A stretch of DNA of 64,000 bases, from positions 257,446 to 321,445 of the forward strand of contig SDOX01000010.1 in assembly GCA_004565275.1 (NCBI GenBank), given 5' to 3'. Source of the stretch: Nannochloropsis salina CCMP1776. Its lineage: Eukaryota > Sar > Eustigmatophyceae > Eustigmatales > Monodopsidaceae. A model generated the notes under the pieces. It saw nothing but the letters and a program-made list of their open reading frames with translations, was not told the origin of the DNA and searched no databases. Position numbers and translations under genes: made by a program. Shown piece after piece: positions 61,993-64,000 of this stretch (position 1 is the first letter of the stretch; every line of letters begins with the position of its first letter).

Positions 61993-64000
61993 TCACACCG
62001 ACCACGACTCCACGCAGTACCGGCGCGCCCGGACCAAGCCGTCCAAGAACTGCCCCGCCTCCTTCCCTTCCAACCTCCCCTCTGTCGCCGCCACGCCCTT
62101 GAGGGTGTTCAGCACGTCCGTCGGCATCCGTTTGGCCGAACCCGCCACGAAAAAGGAGGCCAATTCTTTGTTTTTCACCGGGTCCGACCCCGGTCCCCCT
62201 TCCCCCGCCAACAAGGGCCACAGCCGCGGCCCCTCTTCCTGGAGCCGGTGTGTCACATAAAGCTTGCTCCCGTCAGCCCGGTCCCGGGAGAAAGCCGTCA
62301 CCAGCACAAGCCCTCCCTCCCTTCTTCCTCCCCCCCCCCCTCCCTTTCCCTCCAGGGTGTACCCCTCCAGTTCTTCCCGGTAGTAGAAATCCACTTTTTC
62401 CTTCCGACACCCGTAAAACAGCCATTCGTAGGGTGGAGGCCTGTTCGAGACCACGCTTCCTTCGCCTTCCACGTTCGCTTTCCCTCCCACGTCGTGCCTC
62501 CCGTTTGCTGCGGACGCCATGGCTTTCCGCTGGGCTGCTCGCTCTTCCACCATGGCCTTGAAAGGGGCCACTCCTGTGCCCGGGCCCACCATTATCAAGG
62601 GAGTCTGCGGGTCGGGGGGCAGGAGGAACGACCCAGGCCTGATCCACAGGGGCACCTGCTTCCCGGGGGACAACGAAGCCAGGTAGCTCGAGCACAAGCC
62701 TTGGCGATGGCGTTTGTAAGGGGTACGAAAAGCGACGACTGCGACGCAGAGATGGAGCTGGTTGGGGAAGGGACCAAGGGGGTGGGAGGAGGAGGCGATG
62801 CTGAAGGCGCGAGGACGGAGGCGGGGAAGGAGGGAAAGGAGGCGGGAGAGGGAGGGACGAACGGAGGGGAAATCTTGCAGAACTTCGCCGACGGATCGTT
62901 TTTCCCGGTAGCAGTACTCGTGGTAGAGATCCGCGCCCTCGGGCGAGGAGAGTTCTAGAAGCTTCTCCCTTTCTTCGGGGTTCTCGGCAAGCAAGGCCAG
63001 CTGCTCGAGCACGGCCCGCTTGGGCACCGCGTTAATGTCCAGGTAACGGCGAAAGAGGGTGGCAGCCCGGCATTCGGAGGGCACATCGCCGGGCCCTGTA
63101 AGGCCTGTCAGGGCCTTTCCCTCCGGGAGGCGGCGAATCCGAAGGATGGTCTGGGGGTGGAGGTGGCAGAGGCGCAGGAACGCAGAGACCGCGTTCGGAC
63201 GGTTTTCTGGATACAGGTAGGCCACGTCGCCCGCCTGGTAGGGTTGTCGCTCCTGCCTTGTCCCTTTGGGGCCGCCGCATTTGTCCTCGTCCCGGCCCTG
63301 TCCCGCCTCCTCAAGGAACCCTCCCAGGTCGAACTCCAGATGCCGAGTCTCTTGGAACCAGTCGTCGGGCGTCAAGCGCTTGTTGACCAGAAGTCGGGCT
63401 GGAAAAGGCCGTGGTCCGGGATTGCGGGCTCCATAAGGCCTCTGGTAAAAGGCGGGCAAGTCATCAAGGTCTTCCTCCTCCCCCTCTTGAGCATTGGGAT
63501 AGTCAGGAGCTGCGCGATGTCCAAGGGCGGCTGCGTCACCCACATCATCTCCCGCCCCCCCGGTATATATCTTTACAACTTGACAGTCATAGGTAAGGGG
63601 CTCCAACGCTGGGCGGTTCACGTCGGGAGGAAGCAAGACCCCTGGACATAAGGCGTGAAGGGCCGGCCACATGGACTGGCACCATGTATCGAAGTCTCCG
63701 AGCACTCCCCGGGGGCTTTGATCATCGCCTAATCCGATTTCAACCAACGGCTTGGCCCCTAACTGCTTGAGCCGTGTGTGGAGACGACGGGCGACTGCGT
63801 TGAATTTAGGGTAAGTGGAATCGCCAAGACCAAAAGTGCCAAAGCGTAGCCTCCCCAACGACCCAGCTGGCAAAGCCTTGCGCAACAAAAAGCGCCACGA
63901 CTTTCGCATGTTGTCTGGCTCTTCACCGTCTCCTGTCGTGCTCACAACAGCAAGCAATAGGGTCTCCTCCGGTAGACGTGTCACGTCATAATCATCCCAT
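61993..64000 (-). CDS. TAH18/NDOR1-like NADPH-dependent diflavin reductase (5' end beyond window)
   Basis: Diflavin oxidoreductase that passes electrons from NADPH via FAD and FMN to Dre2/CIAPIN1 for cytosolic Fe-S assembly. The frame is open from the stop at 61993 to the right edge (669 codons), so the first part of the flavodoxin domain is missing. Seen: FMN-domain LLAVVSTTGDGEEPDNMRKS and FGLGDSTYPKFNAVAR, with GLGDDQ; FAD-domain RPFPARLLVNKRLT, YQAGDVAYLYPEN, RPRAFSIASSS; NADPH-domain IMVGPGTGVAPFKAMVEER, LFYGCRKEKVDFYYREE, VTAFSRD and FVAGSAKRMP. It ends RARRYCVESWSV, close to the family's RYQTETW. No N-terminal membrane anchor can be judged. Relative to NDOR1 it has Gly-rich and Asp/Glu-rich insertions. 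FRTPYKRHRQGLCSSYLASL favours NDOR1 over P450 reductase. Confidence 0.92.
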   Translation of the reverse strand, partial: WDDYDVTRLPEETLLLAVVSTTGDGEEPDNMRKSWRFLLRKALPAGSLGRLRFGTFGLGDSTYPKFNAVARRLHTRLKQLGAKPLVEIGLGDDQSPRGVLGDFDTWCQSMWPALHALCPGVLLPPDVNRPALEPLTYDCQVVKIYTGGAGDDVGDAAALGHRAAPDYPNAQEGEEEDLDDLPAFYQRPYGARNPGPRPFPARLLVNKRLTPDDWFQETRHLEFDLGGFLEEAGQGRDEDKCGGPKGTRQERQPYQAGDVAYLYPENRPNAVSAFLRLCHLHPQTILRIRRLPEGKALTGLTGPGDVPSECRAATLFRRYLDINAVPKRAVLEQLALLAENPEEREKLLELSSPEGADLYHEYCYREKRSVGEVLQDFPSVRPSLSRLLSLLPRLRPRAFSIASSSHPLGPFPNQLHLCVAVVAFRTPYKRHRQGLCSSYLASLSPGKQVPLWIRPGSFLLPPDPQTPLIMVGPGTGVAPFKAMVEERAAQRKAMASAANGRHDVGGKANVEGEGSVVSNRPPPYEWLFYGCRKEKVDFYYREELEGYTLEGKGGGGGGRREGGLVLVTAFSRDRADGSKLYVTHRLQEEGPRLWPLLAGEGGPGSDPVKNKELASFFVAGSAKRMPTDVLNTLKGVAATEGRLEGKEAGQFLDGLVRARRYCVESWSV

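Noticed and set aside
60717-62102. 461-codon plus-strand frame
   Set aside because: Another frame of the PFK exon running into intergenic and antisense TAH18 DNA; PFK motifs fix the true frame.
61912-62958. 348-codon plus-strand frame
   Set aside because: Antisense of the TAH18-like reductase.
1-64000. tRNA, rRNA, CRISPR arrays, intact transposons, retroelements or viral genes
   Set aside because: I looked for T-loop-like motifs, regular spaced repeats, and transposase, reverse transcriptase or capsid-like sequence on both strands and saw none I could support.

Overview
The window is nuclear DNA of a gene-dense, GC-rich unicellular eukaryote. Most genes have zero or one intron (a few have five or six), and intergenic gaps are mostly a few hundred bases. 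Several introns carry (TCCC)n pyrimidine tracts. Gene content is an algal/protist mix: TDP2-like, MFSD1-like, HROB-like and RBM18-like genes beside a plant-type phosphofructokinase, a UbiE/MenG methyltransferase and a KDPG-aldolase-like protein whose leader looks like a bipartite plastid signal. This best fits a stramenopile alga, probably a eustigmatophyte such as Nannochloropsis/Microchloropsis. That assignment is an inference from composition and content, not a database match.

Layout. 1-9.9 kb: TRMT2A-like tRNA methyltransferase (-, cut by the left edge), OMA1-like protease (+), HROB-like recombination factor (+), TGS1-like cap methyltransferase (-), Aurora kinase (+). 10.4-28.2 kb: PP6-type phosphatase catalytic subunit (-, seven exons), SCC2/NIPBL cohesin loader (+), DPH3 (-), a CHD-family chromatin remodeller with a 24-unit CAG tract (+). 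28.8-37.5 kb: ABHD11-like hydrolase (+), Arf-like GTPase with a long tail (-), UbiE/MenG-like methyltransferase with a Glu-rich tail (+), RBM18-like RRM protein (-), an unrecognised 323-residue protein (+). 37.7-47.4 kb: mitochondrial class II fumarase (-), MFSD1-like transporter (-), an AT-rich repeat island, V-ATPase subunit d (+). 47.8-64 kb: KDPG-aldolase-like protein (-), peroxisomal multifunctional beta-oxidation enzyme (-), mitochondrial carrier (-), TDP2-like phosphodiesterase (+), an unrecognised membrane protein (-), FAD monooxygenase (-), phosphofructokinase (+), TAH18/NDOR1 diflavin reductase (-, 5' end beyond the right edge).

Themes. Nine neighbouring pairs are head to head, so bidirectional promoters are probably the rule. 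One block (Aurora, PP6c, SCC2, with CHD and DPH3 beyond) is rich in chromosome and mitosis genes. Central carbon metabolism and bioenergetics (fumarase, PFK, KDPG aldolase, MFE, carrier, V-ATPase) fill the right half. I found no tRNA, rRNA, CRISPR, intact transposon or viral element. The least explained DNA is the AT-rich, palindrome- and repeat-rich island at about 43.5-44.9 kb.

Gene models were assembled by hand: exon joins were chosen where GT-AG sites, reading phase and conserved family sequence agreed.
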